Of a stretch of DNA of 64,000 nucleotides, positions 26,857-34,791 are shown piece after piece. Origin of the DNA: Butyrivibrio sp. CB08 (GTDB taxonomy: Bacteria; Bacillota; Clostridia; Lachnospirales; Lachnospiraceae); the NCBI RefSeq assembly GCF_003625485.1, contig NZ_RAIR01000001.1:310001-374000 (forward strand), in the 5' to 3' direction. Every line of letters starts with the position of its first letter. Position 1 is the stretch's first letter. Under the pieces are notes generated by a model that worked only from the letters and a program-made list of their open reading frames with translations, was not told where the DNA came from and did not search any database. Position numbers and translations under genes: made by a program.

Positions 26857-29322
26857 ATGGGAATTTACGATACACTTAATATGCAACAAAAAGAGGCGGT
26901 CCTTCAGGTTGAAGGGCCGGTTCTTATACTAGCGGGTGCGGGATCTGGTAAGACAAGGGTTCTGACTCACAGGGTTGCATATCTTATTGATGAATACAAT
27001 GTTAACCCCTGGAACATTCTTGCCATAACCTTTACCAACAAAGCAGCAGGCGAGATGAGGGAGAGGGTAGATAAGATAGTTGGATTTGGCGCAGAGAGCA
27101 TCTGGGTTTCAACCTTCCACTCAAGCTGCACTAGGATCCTTAGAAGATACGCTGACAAGATCGGATACAACACTAACTTTACGATATATGATGCGGATGA
27201 TTCGAAAGCTCTTTTGAAGGACATCTGTAAGAGATACCAGCTGGAGACATCACAGCTTAAGCTCAGGCAGATTCAGGGTGCGATCTCCAAGTGCAAGGAC
27301 AACCTTGTAGACCCTTATGAGTATGCGTCGGCAGCAGGTAACGACTATCTAAAGAGCAGGATCTCCAAGGCTTACACTGAGTACCAGAGCGCCCTTAAAA
27401 AGAACAACGCTTTTGACTTTGACGATCTTATCATGAAGACCGTTGAGCTGTTTAAGAAGAATAACGATGTGCTTGAATACTATCAGGAGAGATTTAAGTA
27501 CATCATGGTGGATGAGTATCAGGACACCAACAATGCCCAGTTTGAGCTTATAAGGCTCCTGGCTGACAGATACAGGAACCTCTGCGTTGTAGGTGATGAC
27601 GACCAGAGTATCTATAGATTCAGAGGCGCCAACATCAGAAATATTCTGGACTTTGAGAAGGTATATCCAGAGGCCAAGGTTATTAAACTTGAGCAGAACT
27701 ACAGATCCACACAGCAGATCCTTGATGCTGCCAATGCAGTTATTTCCAATAACTACGGCCGTAAGGACAAGGCTCTTTGGACTGACCAGAAGGACGGGGA
27801 GAAGGTGCACCTTAGGCAGTTTGAGACTGCTCCTGAAGAGGCAGAGTTCATCGCTTCTGAGATCGGTAAGCTTAAGAGAAATGGTAAGCTCTCTTACGAC
27901 GAGACAGCAGTTCTCTACAGGACCAACGCTCAGTCAAGACTTCTGGAGGAGCGCTTTGTCTACGAGGGAATTCCTTATGATATCGTAGGCGGAACTAACT
28001 TCTATTCCCGCAGAGAGATAAAGGATTTGTTAGCTTATTTGAAGACCATCGATTCTGGACTTGATGACATCTCCGTTAAGAGGATCATCAATGTGCCAAA
28101 GAGAGGCATTGGAGCTACAACAATTGAGAACGTTCAGACCTATGCCAATGAGAGGCAGATAAGCTTCTTTGAGGCTCTTTCTGAGGCAGATCAGATCGTA
28201 ACTGTATCAAGAAGTACCACCAAGCTCCTTGACTTTGTAACAATGATAAGGGCCTTCAGGACCAAGATGGCAGACATGTCTCTTGAGGAGCTCCTTGAAG
28301 ATATCATCGATGTTACAGGATATATGAACTATCTTAAGACCCTGGACGATGATGATGACAGCGGCGATAACGACAGAGCAGCCAATGTGGATGAGCTTAT
28401 ATCCAAGGTGGCAGCTTACGAAGAAAACGAAGAGATCGAGCAGCCAACTCTTACAGGTTTCCTTGAGGAAGTAGCGCTGGTTGCTGATATAGACAGGATC
28501 GGAGATGACAATGAGAAGGTCCTTCTCATGACTCTCCACAGCGCCAAGGGACTGGAGTTTGAGAACGTTTATCTTGCAGGAATGGAGGAGAACGTATTCC
28601 CAAGCTACATGACTATCCAGATGGAGGACGCTGATCCTGAGGGCATTGAAGAAGAGAGAAGACTTGCTTATGTTGGAATCACAAGAGCCAAGAAGAACCT
28701 TACTCTTACTGCCGCAAAGCGCAGGATGATAAGGGGCGAGACCCAGTACAACCGCCTTAGCAGGTTTGTGAATGAGATCCCGAATTCTCTTCTGGATAAG
28801 GAAAAGCCAATGTCTGCGGCTTCCTTCCTGTATGATGACGGGGAATCCCTTGATGACTACGAGGGCGTTGAGGACACATACGGAAGTAGGTCTTCATTTG
28901 ATGACGGCGATAGCTCTTTTGACGAAGGGTACTCTGGAATCAAGCCAGCATATGCCAAGGGCCTTGGTAAGAAGGCAGGGACTAGCGCTGGTTCTGGCAG
29001 TTCGCTGTCAAGCACCTACAAGCTAAAGGCTAAGCCTGTTCCTAAAAAGCCCGTCCAGAGGGCAATTCCTGACAAGCCATACATCGCAGGAGTTGGAGCA
29101 ACACACGCCAAGGGCTCTCTTGCAGGTCTTTCAAAGGGAATGCCACTTAAGATGGAGACTCCTGAGTACGTAGTGGGAGATAAGGTAAGCCACGTGAAGT
29201 ACGGCGTGGGGCAGGTTACTTCCCTGGAGAAGGGGCCTAAGGACTATAAGGTTACAGTACAGTTTGATGAGTGCGGCCAGAAGATTATGTATGCGGCTTT
29301 TGCCAAGCTCAAAAAACTTTAA
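26857..29322 (+). CDS. pcrA: ATP-dependent DNA helicase PcrA/UvrD
   Basis: An 821-residue superfamily 1A 3'-5' helicase used in nucleotide excision repair and removal of recombination or replication blocks. Motifs in order: Q-motif region LNMQQKEAV, motif I AGAGSGKTRVLTHR, Ia ITFTNKAAGEM, II VDEYQDTN, III GDDDQSIYRFRGA, IV QNYRST, V LMTLHSAKGLEFENV and VI EERRLAYVGITRAKK. The C-terminal tail from about 650 is disordered, Gly/Ser-rich, and ends in a Tudor-like module (VGDKVSHVKYGVGQVTSLE) that binds RNA polymerase in PcrA proteins. Confidence 0.96.
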   Translation: MGIYDTLNMQQKEAVLQVEGPVLILAGAGSGKTRVLTHRVAYLIDEYNVNPWNILAITFTNKAAGEMRERVDKIVGFGAESIWVSTFHSSCTRILRRYADKIGYNTNFTIYDADDSKALLKDICKRYQLETSQLKLRQIQGAISKCKDNLVDPYEYASAAGNDYLKSRISKAYTEYQSALKKNNAFDFDDLIMKTVELFKKNNDVLEYYQERFKYIMVDEYQDTNNAQFELIRLLADRYRNLCVVGDDDQSIYRFRGANIRNILDFEKVYPEAKVIKLEQNYRSTQQILDAANAVISNNYGRKDKALWTDQKDGEKVHLRQFETAPEEAEFIASEIGKLKRNGKLSYDETAVLYRTNAQSRLLEERFVYEGIPYDIVGGTNFYSRREIKDLLAYLKTIDSGLDDISVKRIINVPKRGIGATTIENVQTYANERQISFFEALSEADQIVTVSRSTTKLLDFVTMIRAFRTKMADMSLEELLEDIIDVTGYMNYLKTLDDDDDSGDNDRAANVDELISKVAAYEENEEIEQPTLTGFLEEVALVADIDRIGDDNEKVLLMTLHSAKGLEFENVYLAGMEENVFPSYMTIQMEDADPEGIEEERRLAYVGITRAKKNLTLTAAKRRMIRGETQYNRLSRFVNEIPNSLLDKEKPMSAASFLYDDGESLDDYEGVEDTYGSRSSFDDGDSSFDEGYSGIKPAYAKGLGKKAGTSAGSGSSLSSTYKLKAKPVPKKPVQRAIPDKPYIAGVGATHAKGSLAGLSKGMPLKMETPEYVVGDKVSHVKYGVGQVTSLEKGPKDYKVTVQFDECGQKIMYAAFAKLKKL

Positions 29323-29327
29323 TGTGG

Positions 29328-29344
29328 TATACTTGATATATCAA
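29328..29344 (+). promoter_or_regulatory. Extended -10 element and palindrome upstream of the small membrane protein
   Basis: TGG before TATACT (29328-29333) forms an extended -10. It runs into the perfect palindrome TTGATATATCAA at 29333-29344, a possible operator over the transcription start. Confidence 0.4.
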
Positions 29345-29370
29345 GAAAATTTATTATGGAGGGGTTACAA

Positions 29371-29634
29371 ATGGAAGTAAAATCAAGAATTGAAGACTTA
29401 ATCGAAATGTCACGTTTGGGCGAGCTCCTGGATAGAAAAGAGGCTGAAACCAAGAAGCCTTCCACAGTGATCCTTTGGGTGCTGGCTGTGATCGGTGCTA
29501 TCTCAGCAGTTGCTTTTATCGCATTCATGGTTTATCGCTATATGACTCCTGCATTTGAGGATGATTATTACGATGATGACTTTGACGATTTCGAAGATGA
29601 TTTCGAGGACGAGGACTTCATCAAGGAAAGCTGA
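29371..29634 (+). CDS. Small single-pass membrane protein with acidic tail
   Basis: An 87-residue protein of unknown function. The N-terminal half is soluble and charged (KSRIEDLIEMSRLGELLDRK), residues about 40-62 are a membrane helix (VILWVLAVIGAISAVAFIAFMVY), written here only to show composition in parts: VILWVLAVIGAI and SAVAFIAFMVY. The last 25 residues are almost all Asp/Glu/Phe/Tyr (DDYYDDDFDDFEDDFEDED). ATG 29371 is chosen over 29356 because GGAGGGG lies at 29357-29363. Similar small proteins beside pcrA or rlmD occur in Lachnospiraceae, but I know no function. Confidence 0.75.
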   Translation: MEVKSRIEDLIEMSRLGELLDRKEAETKKPSTVILWVLAVIGAISAVAFIAFMVYRYMTPAFEDDYYDDDFDDFEDDFEDEDFIKES

Positions 29635-29642
29635 GAATTTTT

Positions 29643-31061
29643 GTGAAGAAAAAAGATGTTGTTCAGGGAATTGTAAAGAAAGTTGAATTCCCAAATAAAG
29701 GAATAGTTGAAACTACTGAAGGAAGGGTCGTCGTAAAGGGCGTCCTTCCTGATCAGAGAGTCTCTGTTCAGATTCAGAAGGTCAGAAATGGCAGAGCGGA
29801 GGGAAGACTTCTTGAGGTTGTTGAGGAAGCCAAGAACTCTGTTGAGAGCCCCTGCATCCACTTTGGTAAGTGCGGCGGATGCAGTTACCTTACCATGCCT
29901 TATGTCAAGGAACTTGGACTTAAGGAACAGCAGGTCAAGACACTTCTTAAGCCTGCATTGGACAGACAGACTAACAAGTTTACCTGGGAGGGTATCAAGA
30001 CCAGCCCGGTTAAGTTTGCGTATAGAAATAAAATGGAATTCACCTTCGGAGACGAGGTGATGGGTGGCCCCCTTTGTCTTGGTATGCACAAAAGGGGCAG
30101 TTTTTATGACATCGTGACAGTAAGTGGCTGCAGGATCGTGGACGACGACTACAAGAAAATCCTGTCTGCTACTTTGGATTATTTCTCACCTATGTATGAC
30201 AGGGGAGAAGTATCTTTCTACCACAGGATGAAACAGGTTGGGTACCTGCGGCACCTTCTTGTAAGGAAGGCAGTAAGGACTGGAGATATCCTTATCGATC
30301 TTGTTACTACTACTCAGGAAGAGCACGACCTTACACCATTTAAGGACACGCTCCTTGGCCTTGACCTTACTGGCAGGATTTCAGGAATCCTTCATACTAA
30401 GAACGATTCCCTTGCTGATGCGGTTATTGACGAGGGTACAGAGATCCTCTACGGCCAGGACTTTTTCTATGAGTACCTTCTTGGCCTTAAGTTCAGAATC
30501 ACACCATTCTCATTCTTCCAGACCAACAGCCTTAGTGCGGAGGTTCTCTATCAGACTGTCCGCGGCTATATCAGAAGTTTGTACGATCAGAAGGCCATCT
30601 CCAAGGATGGCATCATATACGACCTGTATTCCGGAACCGGCACTATCGCCCAGCTCCTTGCACCTGTTGCCAACAAGGTAATTGGTGTTGAGATTGTTGA
30701 GGAAGCTGTAGAGGCTGCCAAGACCAATGCCCAGCTCAACAACCTGGACAACTGCGAATTCATCACAGGAGACGTGCTTAAGGTTCTCGACGAGATCGAA
30801 GACAAGCCAGATCTCATCATCCTTGATCCTCCTCGCGACGGCATCAACCCCAAAGCCCTCCAGAAGATCATAGGATACGGCGTTAAGTACATGATCTACG
30901 TATCATGCAAGCCCACATCCCTCGCACGCGACCTCGAGATGCTCCAGGAAAGCGGATACGTCATGACCAGAGGCGTCGCAGTGGACCAGTTCCCCTGGAC
31001 GAGTCATGTTGAGACAGTAGTCCTGCTTACTAGGACCGAAGGGACGACGGAAGCAGGCTAA
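29643..31061 (+). CDS. rlmD: 23S rRNA (uracil-5)-methyltransferase, RlmD/RumA family
   Basis: A 472-residue SAM-dependent enzyme that forms m5U in 23S rRNA. A TRAM domain covers residues 1-60. An Fe-S cluster motif CIHFGKCGGC has its fourth Cys in SGCRIV. The methyltransferase domain has DLYSGTGTIAQLL (SAM site), LDPPRDGI and the catalytic-Cys segment YVSCKPTSLARDL. The start is GTG 29643. The final 19 codons from HVETVVLL lie inside a 135-bp repeat: the tail TRTEGTTEAG is supplied by inserted DNA, and what looks like the older C-terminus (ETVVLLTKVEHS, stop) remains at 31135-31173. Family members are known integration targets for mobile elements. Confidence 0.93.
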   Translation: MKKKDVVQGIVKKVEFPNKGIVETTEGRVVVKGVLPDQRVSVQIQKVRNGRAEGRLLEVVEEAKNSVESPCIHFGKCGGCSYLTMPYVKELGLKEQQVKTLLKPALDRQTNKFTWEGIKTSPVKFAYRNKMEFTFGDEVMGGPLCLGMHKRGSFYDIVTVSGCRIVDDDYKKILSATLDYFSPMYDRGEVSFYHRMKQVGYLRHLLVRKAVRTGDILIDLVTTTQEEHDLTPFKDTLLGLDLTGRISGILHTKNDSLADAVIDEGTEILYGQDFFYEYLLGLKFRITPFSFFQTNSLSAEVLYQTVRGYIRSLYDQKAISKDGIIYDLYSGTGTIAQLLAPVANKVIGVEIVEEAVEAAKTNAQLNNLDNCEFITGDVLKVLDEIEDKPDLIILDPPRDGINPKALQKIIGYGVKYMIYVSCKPTSLARDLEMLQESGYVMTRGVAVDQFPWTSHVETVVLLTRTEGTTEAG

Positions 31062-31139
31062 CGCCGTCCATGCGATAGCTGTCTGCGACTGGCGAGCACG
31101 AAGTGCGATGACAGAGCAGAAACAGCGAACCGCTGAGAC
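31005..31139 (+). repeat. 135-bp direct repeat, left copy, overlapping the rlmD 3' end
   Basis: It differs from 37038-37172 at only two positions. It begins CATGTTGAGAC and ends CCGCTGAGAC, so it is bounded by GAGAC on both sides. It contains the inverted pairs CCTGCTT (31022-31028) / AAGCAGG (31051-31057), GCAC / GTGC (31096-31106) and AGCG / CGCT (31124-31134), suggesting a folded RNA or DNA element. Confidence 0.95.
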
Positions 31140-31491
31140 TGTAGTTTTGCTGACAAAGGTTGAACACAGTTGAATATAAAACGTAAGTGGCTTAACGGTG
31201 CGCTTTGTGGCTAACGTTAAAAAAGTGTTAGCAAGTCAAAACGGACCGTTATTTTTATGCTTTTTTGAAAGTGTAGGGAAATTGGACCACGTTAGAGTCG
31301 AGACGTCGGCCCTACTGGATTTAAAAAGTGAATACAATTTCACGATGGGGGTAAACAATTTCACAAAATATGATTCATTTCCGTGCAGTTACTCTCATGT
31401 CTTTATAAAGGATATATAATGTCTGACGGATAAGGCTCTGTTATAATATTTATCTACGAACCGTTTCTGCTCAACAAAAAAAGGAGAACTG
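31062..31491 (+). other. Gap between rlmD and the YdcF gene: nested rlmD-end remnants
   Basis: This 430-bp gap contains the rest of the left repeat and a relic of the former rlmD end at 31135-31173 (ETVVLLTKVEHS then stop). It also holds an arm with the inverted pair GCTAAC / GTTAGC (31210-31232) and a third core GTCGAGAC (31297-31304) within a short frame reading HVRVETSALLD. The arm (GTGGCTAACGTTAAAAAAGT at 31207) resembles GTGGCTATCGTTAAAAAGT at 36971, upstream of the right repeat. A -10-like TATAAT at 31442-31447 may serve the YdcF gene. No intact gene is supported. Confidence 0.55.
31135..31173 (+). pseudogene. Relic of the original rlmD 3' end
   Basis: Read in frame from the GAGAC core, these bases encode ETVVLLTKVEHS and a stop, a second version of the ETVVLL end of RlmD just beyond the repeat. 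It fits displacement of the native 3' end by insertion at GAGAC. Confidence 0.6.
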
Positions 31492-32265
31492 ATGAATACA
31501 GCTGAGAACATAAATATAATAGGCGCCTTCTGTGGGGTGCGCGATGTCGAGGAACTTACAGAGGAGGCACTTTACAGAAAATACAATATCCATCAGGCTG
31601 ATGTGATGGCGCTGTTTGGAGGTACCATCCTGTGCGGTGGTGATGTAATGGCTGAGGCGATGAGGGAGAATGTCGCTAAGACATATATAATCGTTGGAGG
31701 CTTTGGACATACCACTTCTACCCTGCAGGAAACAATGAAAGCTCTTTTTCCGGATGTTGATGCATACAATATGCAGGAAGCGGAATTATTCAATATCTAT
31801 CTGAATAGAAAATTCGGACTTAGCGCAGATTATCTTGAAACTGCGTCAACCAACTGTGGTAATAATATCACTAATCTGCTGGAGCTTCTCGAAAAAAACA
31901 ATATACCATGCAAGAGCATTATTCTTTCGCAGGATGCGACCATGCAGCGGAGGATGTCTGCCGTGATGAGAAAGTACAGACCGGAGCTTCAGATCATCAA
32001 TTACGCAACCTACCGGGCGGAGGTGGTCCGGAAAAATGGAGATATTTCTTTTTCATCGGACATAAAAGGCATGTGGGATATGGATCGGTATATCAGCCTT
32101 ATCATGGGAGAGATTCCGAGGCTTATGGATGATGAAAAAGGTTATGGCCCCAGAGGAAAGGGATATATTGCACATGAGGACATCCCGCCCGATGTACGAA
32201 AGGCCTTTGACGAGCTTCTTGAGCAATACGAGGTACGTAAAGCAAATCCGGAATTTTCATCGTAG
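31492..32265 (+). CDS. YdcF/ElyC family protein (DUF218)
   Basis: A 257-residue soluble protein of the DUF218 family. The Rossmann-like core is visible: ADVMALFGGTILCGGDVMAEAM, split here as ADVMALFGG and TILCGGDVMAEAM, then IIVGGFGHTTSTLQETM, the acid-rich LETASTNCGNNI with the family-typical T-N-E/C region, and IILSQDATMQRRM. Some members bind SAM and the E. coli relatives SanA/ElyC affect envelope integrity, but the biochemical function is unknown. It lacks a signal peptide or membrane helix, so it resembles YdcF more than SanA/ElyC. The ribosome site AAAAGGAGA is at 31480-31488. First gene in the island. Confidence 0.82.
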   Translation: MNTAENINIIGAFCGVRDVEELTEEALYRKYNIHQADVMALFGGTILCGGDVMAEAMRENVAKTYIIVGGFGHTTSTLQETMKALFPDVDAYNMQEAELFNIYLNRKFGLSADYLETASTNCGNNITNLLELLEKNNIPCKSIILSQDATMQRRMSAVMRKYRPELQIINYATYRAEVVRKNGDISFSSDIKGMWDMDRYISLIMGEIPRLMDDEKGYGPRGKGYIAHEDIPPDVRKAFDELLEQYEVRKANPEFSS

Positions 32266-32294
32266 ATAGTATTCCTTATCGGATATCTATGAGC

Positions 32295-32328
32295 AGCCTT
32301 CAGAATGAAATTTTCTGGAGGCTTTTTT
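32295..32328 (+). terminator. Terminator after the YdcF gene
   Basis: An 11-bp stem (AGCCTTCAGAA with TTCTGGAGGCT, one G-T pair) is followed by a run of six or more T ending at 32328. Confidence 0.87.
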
Positions 32329-32429
32329 GTGAGAGTAAAAAAATAAAGAATTATGTGTTAGGTTTCAGTAACCTGAATTGTATTATATATAGAAGGCCTT
32401 CTAAAAGATATCAGAAAGTGAGCAGACGC

Positions 32430-32924
32430 ATGGAGGAGAAAGAAGCAAGACGATTGGTGGAGAGCTATACTGACATGTTCATGCGCATCGGTACCAATTA
32501 TCTTAAGAGTACGGCAGATGCGGAGGACATATGCCAGGCGGTTTTGGTGAAATACATTACATCAGATCCACAGTTTGATAGTCTTGAGCATGAAAAAGCA
32601 TGGGTTGTCAGAACCGCTATAAATATGTGTAAGAATGAACTAAAGAGTGCATTTTTCAGGAAGACTACAGCGTTGGAGGAAGCAGATGATGTTAAAGATA
32701 TTACCCCGCCTGATCTTGGAATCACGGAAGAAGTAATGAAGCTACCCAGGAACTATCGTATCAGTATTTATCTTTTTTACTATGAAGGATATTCGGCAAA
32801 AGAGATAGCGGAGCTTCTGGGGAAAAGAGAATCCGCCATAAATATGTATCTTTCCCGAGGTCGAAAGAAACTCAAGCTTTCTATCATGAATGATCTTGGA
32901 ATGGTGAAACGGGTTAACGGTTAG
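32430..32924 (+). CDS. ECF-type RNA polymerase sigma factor
   Basis: A 164-residue sigma-70-family protein with region 2 (ARRLVESYTDMFMRIG, then ADAEDICQAVLVKYI and KAWVVRTAINMCKNELK) and region 4 (PRNYRISIYLFYYEGYSAKEIAELLG followed by RESAINMYLSRGRKKLK). There is no region 3, as in extracytoplasmic-function sigma factors. The longer frame from 32289 starts inside the preceding terminator, so ATG 32430 is used; its ribosome site (AGAAAGTGAG) is weak. A TATTATATATA tract at 32381-32391 may carry its promoter. It is followed 15 bp later by a membrane protein that probably acts as its anti-sigma partner. Confidence 0.86.
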   Translation: MEEKEARRLVESYTDMFMRIGTNYLKSTADAEDICQAVLVKYITSDPQFDSLEHEKAWVVRTAINMCKNELKSAFFRKTTALEEADDVKDITPPDLGITEEVMKLPRNYRISIYLFYYEGYSAKEIAELLGKRESAINMYLSRGRKKLKLSIMNDLGMVKRVNG

Positions 32925-32939
32925 GCAAGGAGAATAGGC

Positions 32940-33731
32940 ATGAGTGAATATAGAAATAAAGAGTATATTGAATCTATGAGCCTTATCAAACTTTCTGATG
33001 AAAAAAAAGAAAAGATGATTTCGGACTTAACTAGGATAAGTCCAATCAGAAAGGAAGGCACAATGAAAAAGAGAATGGGAGTAAGGAAAACGGCAATAAT
33101 TGTTGCAGCATGCATAATGGTATTTGGAGTTACAGCTGCAGCTGCAGGAGTAGCAACAGGTATTGTTAGCTGGAACAGAATTGATACCAGAACCAGTAAT
33201 TTTGAGGATTTGCCTAAAATTGAGGAAAAAGCTGGGGTGGATATCACAGCTATTGAATCCTTTAGCAATGGATACACCTTTGAATTTATGGAGGTGGAAG
33301 AAGCAAAAACACAGGATGCGGAGGGAAATGACCTAAGACATTTTAAAGGCATTGACTTAAACTATATAAAGGAAGGTTGCCCAGATATCTATATTGATAT
33401 GGAGCCTGCTGAAATGTATAGTGGTTCTTATGATAGTGACACGGCTGCTAAGGAAATTGATGGCGTTACAGTGCACTATAACTATGATGAGTATTTACAC
33501 CTTCCAGATGGTGAAAGACCTACAGAAGAGGAACTTCAGAGAGCAGAAACGGATAAACATTTCTATATTAGCGATGGTGGAAGTGATCCTCGATATACCT
33601 CTTATGTTAGTGCAGCGTCCTTTGAGTTAGATGGTATAATCTACTGGATTTTGGGTGTTGACCTTGATATGACAGCAGATGAGCTTTTTGATATGGCAGA
33701 AGAAATCATCAGTTACCATTCACAGTTTTAG
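32940..33731 (+). CDS. Putative membrane anti-sigma factor with extracellular sensor domain
   Basis: A 263-residue protein. Residues 1-55 are cytoplasmic and charged, in the position where anti-sigma factors bind sigma. One membrane helix follows (about 58-78, KTAIIVAACIMVFGVTAAAA). The remaining 180 residues are outside the cell, acidic, rich in Tyr/Asp/Glu, and end in a small domain (FELDGIIYWILGVDLDM then SADELFDMAEEII-like). Coupling to the upstream ECF sigma gene and this topology support an anti-sigma role, but there is no zinc-binding HxxxCxxC motif and I recognise no named family with certainty. A terminator lies just after the stop. Confidence 0.65.
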   Translation: MSEYRNKEYIESMSLIKLSDEKKEKMISDLTRISPIRKEGTMKKRMGVRKTAIIVAACIMVFGVTAAAAGVATGIVSWNRIDTRTSNFEDLPKIEEKAGVDITAIESFSNGYTFEFMEVEEAKTQDAEGNDLRHFKGIDLNYIKEGCPDIYIDMEPAEMYSGSYDSDTAAKEIDGVTVHYNYDEYLHLPDGERPTEEELQRAETDKHFYISDGGSDPRYTSYVSAASFELDGIIYWILGVDLDMTADELFDMAEEIISYHSQF

Positions 33732-33736
33732 GTATT

Positions 33737-33768
33737 ATAAGAAGCTTATCTTGTAAGCGCTTATTTTG
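33737..33768 (+). terminator. Terminator after the sigma/anti-sigma pair
   Basis: The stem ATAAG-AA-GCTTA / TAAGC-G-CTTAT (33737-33748 with 33754-33764) has a five-base loop and is followed by TTT. Confidence 0.6.
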
Positions 33769-33795
33769 GAATGTTTCTCCTTTATAGTGTATAAT
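33766..33795 (+). promoter_or_regulatory. Promoter for the XRE regulator gene
   Basis: TTGGAA at 33766-33771 and TATAAT at 33790-33795 are separated by 18 bp. The predicted leader is about 170 nt and contains two matching dyads. Confidence 0.5.
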
Positions 33796-33836
33796 CTGAT
33801 TCTGTAATAATTTGAGGTCAGGAATATGGCAGAATT

Positions 33837-33890
33837 AGACAATAATGTCTGACAAAAGGGATATCACAACTGCACCAGACACTTGTGTCT
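33837..33890. promoter_or_regulatory. Two AGACA-N4-TGTCT dyads 40 bp apart, candidate operator
   Basis: AGACA-ATAA-TGTCT is at 33837-33850 and AGACA-CTTG-TGTCT at 33877-33890. Arms are identical and the start-to-start spacing is exactly 40 bp, close to four helical turns. They lie between the predicted promoter and the XRE gene at 33974 and are good candidates for its autoregulatory sites. Confidence 0.6.
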
Positions 33891-33973
33891 AATCAGTAAA
33901 ATATGGCATTTCTCGCTTTGTGTCGTGTTTGAAGGATTGAATTTTGGATATGCTGACTGTGAAAGGAGGACAG

Positions 33974-34570
33974 ATGATGGATCAGATAAAGGTGGGGGCA
34001 TTCCTAAAAACACTCAGGAAAGAAAAAAATCTGACTCAGGAACAATTGGCAGAACAGCTAAATGTGTCAGGAAGAACAGTATCACGTTGGGAAACCGGAA
34101 ACAATATGCCAGATATCAGTCTGTTGGTGGAAATCGCAGATTTTTATGATATTAGCATTCCGGAGCTTATTGACGGAGAAAGGAAAAGCGAGAAAATGAA
34201 TGAAGAAATAAAAGAAGTTGCCGATAAGATGGCAGATTATGCAGGCGAAGAAAAAGCATCAATTATCAAGAATATCAGAAATAACAGCCTCTTTGGGGTT
34301 GGAGCAATAGTAATGCTACTGATACTAGAACTATTTGCACCTGATGGCTTCAGTAAGGCTACAGATTTGATCCGTTTGTACTGCAAGACTCTAGTTTATG
34401 TTTCTACAGTGATGGTTTTCTTTATTTCTACAGGCCTTTTATACAAATTCAAAAAACAGAAAAGAGAATCAGATTTGCCAAAGCCTGTGCAGTATAGCAT
34501 CATGGCAGTTGTTGCTTTCGCAGCAGCAGCGGCAATTAAGTTCCTACTTAAAATTATTTTTGGATTATAA
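33974..34570 (+). CDS. XRE-family regulator fused to a membrane domain
   Basis: A 198-residue protein. Residues about 8-60 are a lambda-repressor-type helix-turn-helix (LKTLRKEKNLTQEQLAEQLN then VSGRTVSRWETGNNMPDISLL). The C-terminal half has three hydrophobic helices: LFGVGAIVMLLILELFA, VYVSTVMVFFISTGLLY and the Ala-rich YSIMAVVAFAAAAAIKFLL. It therefore appears to be a membrane-tethered one-component regulator, a layout common in Firmicutes. ATG 33974 follows AAAGGAGG at 33962-33969; ATG 33977 is an alternative. Its leader carries two matching dyads that it may bind. A terminator follows at 34576. Confidence 0.87.
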   Translation: MMDQIKVGAFLKTLRKEKNLTQEQLAEQLNVSGRTVSRWETGNNMPDISLLVEIADFYDISIPELIDGERKSEKMNEEIKEVADKMADYAGEEKASIIKNIRNNSLFGVGAIVMLLILELFAPDGFSKATDLIRLYCKTLVYVSTVMVFFISTGLLYKFKKQKRESDLPKPVQYSIMAVVAFAAAAAIKFLLKIIFGL

Positions 34571-34575
34571 TAAGA

Positions 34576-34617
34576 GCCCATTTTACTATGTGTTACTGGT
34601 AAAATGGGTTTATTTTA
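34576..34617 (+). terminator. Terminator after the XRE regulator
   Basis: A perfect 10-bp stem CCCATTTTAC / GTAAAATGGG (34577-34586 with 34599-34608) is followed by TTTATTTTA. Confidence 0.87.
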
Positions 34618-34675
34618 TCTCATAGGAAAGTGTGAATGGTAACAATCATCAACGCAAGATAAAGTACATAGATAA

Positions 34676-34721
34676 TGATATACTATAACAGTGCATGGCT
34701 TGTGGGAGTTATGCACTGTTA
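34676..34721 (+). promoter_or_regulatory. Extended -10 promoter and 11-bp inverted repeat upstream of the GNAT gene
   Basis: TGA before TATACT (34679-34684) forms an extended -10. A perfect inverted repeat TAACAGTGCAT / ATGCACTGTTA (34686-34696 with 34711-34721) starts where transcription should begin. It may be an operator or a 5' mRNA hairpin. Confidence 0.5.
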
Positions 34722-34791
34722 CAGCTTGTTCGACAGAAAAGATAGTGGTTTTGTTGGGAGAAGGGGAAAGGGATGATATATAGGAGGCAAA

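Noticed and set aside
31198..31419. 73-residue open frame with HVRVETSALL after rlmD
   Set aside because: It has a GTG start without a ribosome site and overlaps attachment-like sequence. Treated as a relic of an element end, not a gene.
33883..34149. 88-residue frame overlapping the XRE gene start
   Set aside because: It is an out-of-frame overlap with the well supported HTH coding region.
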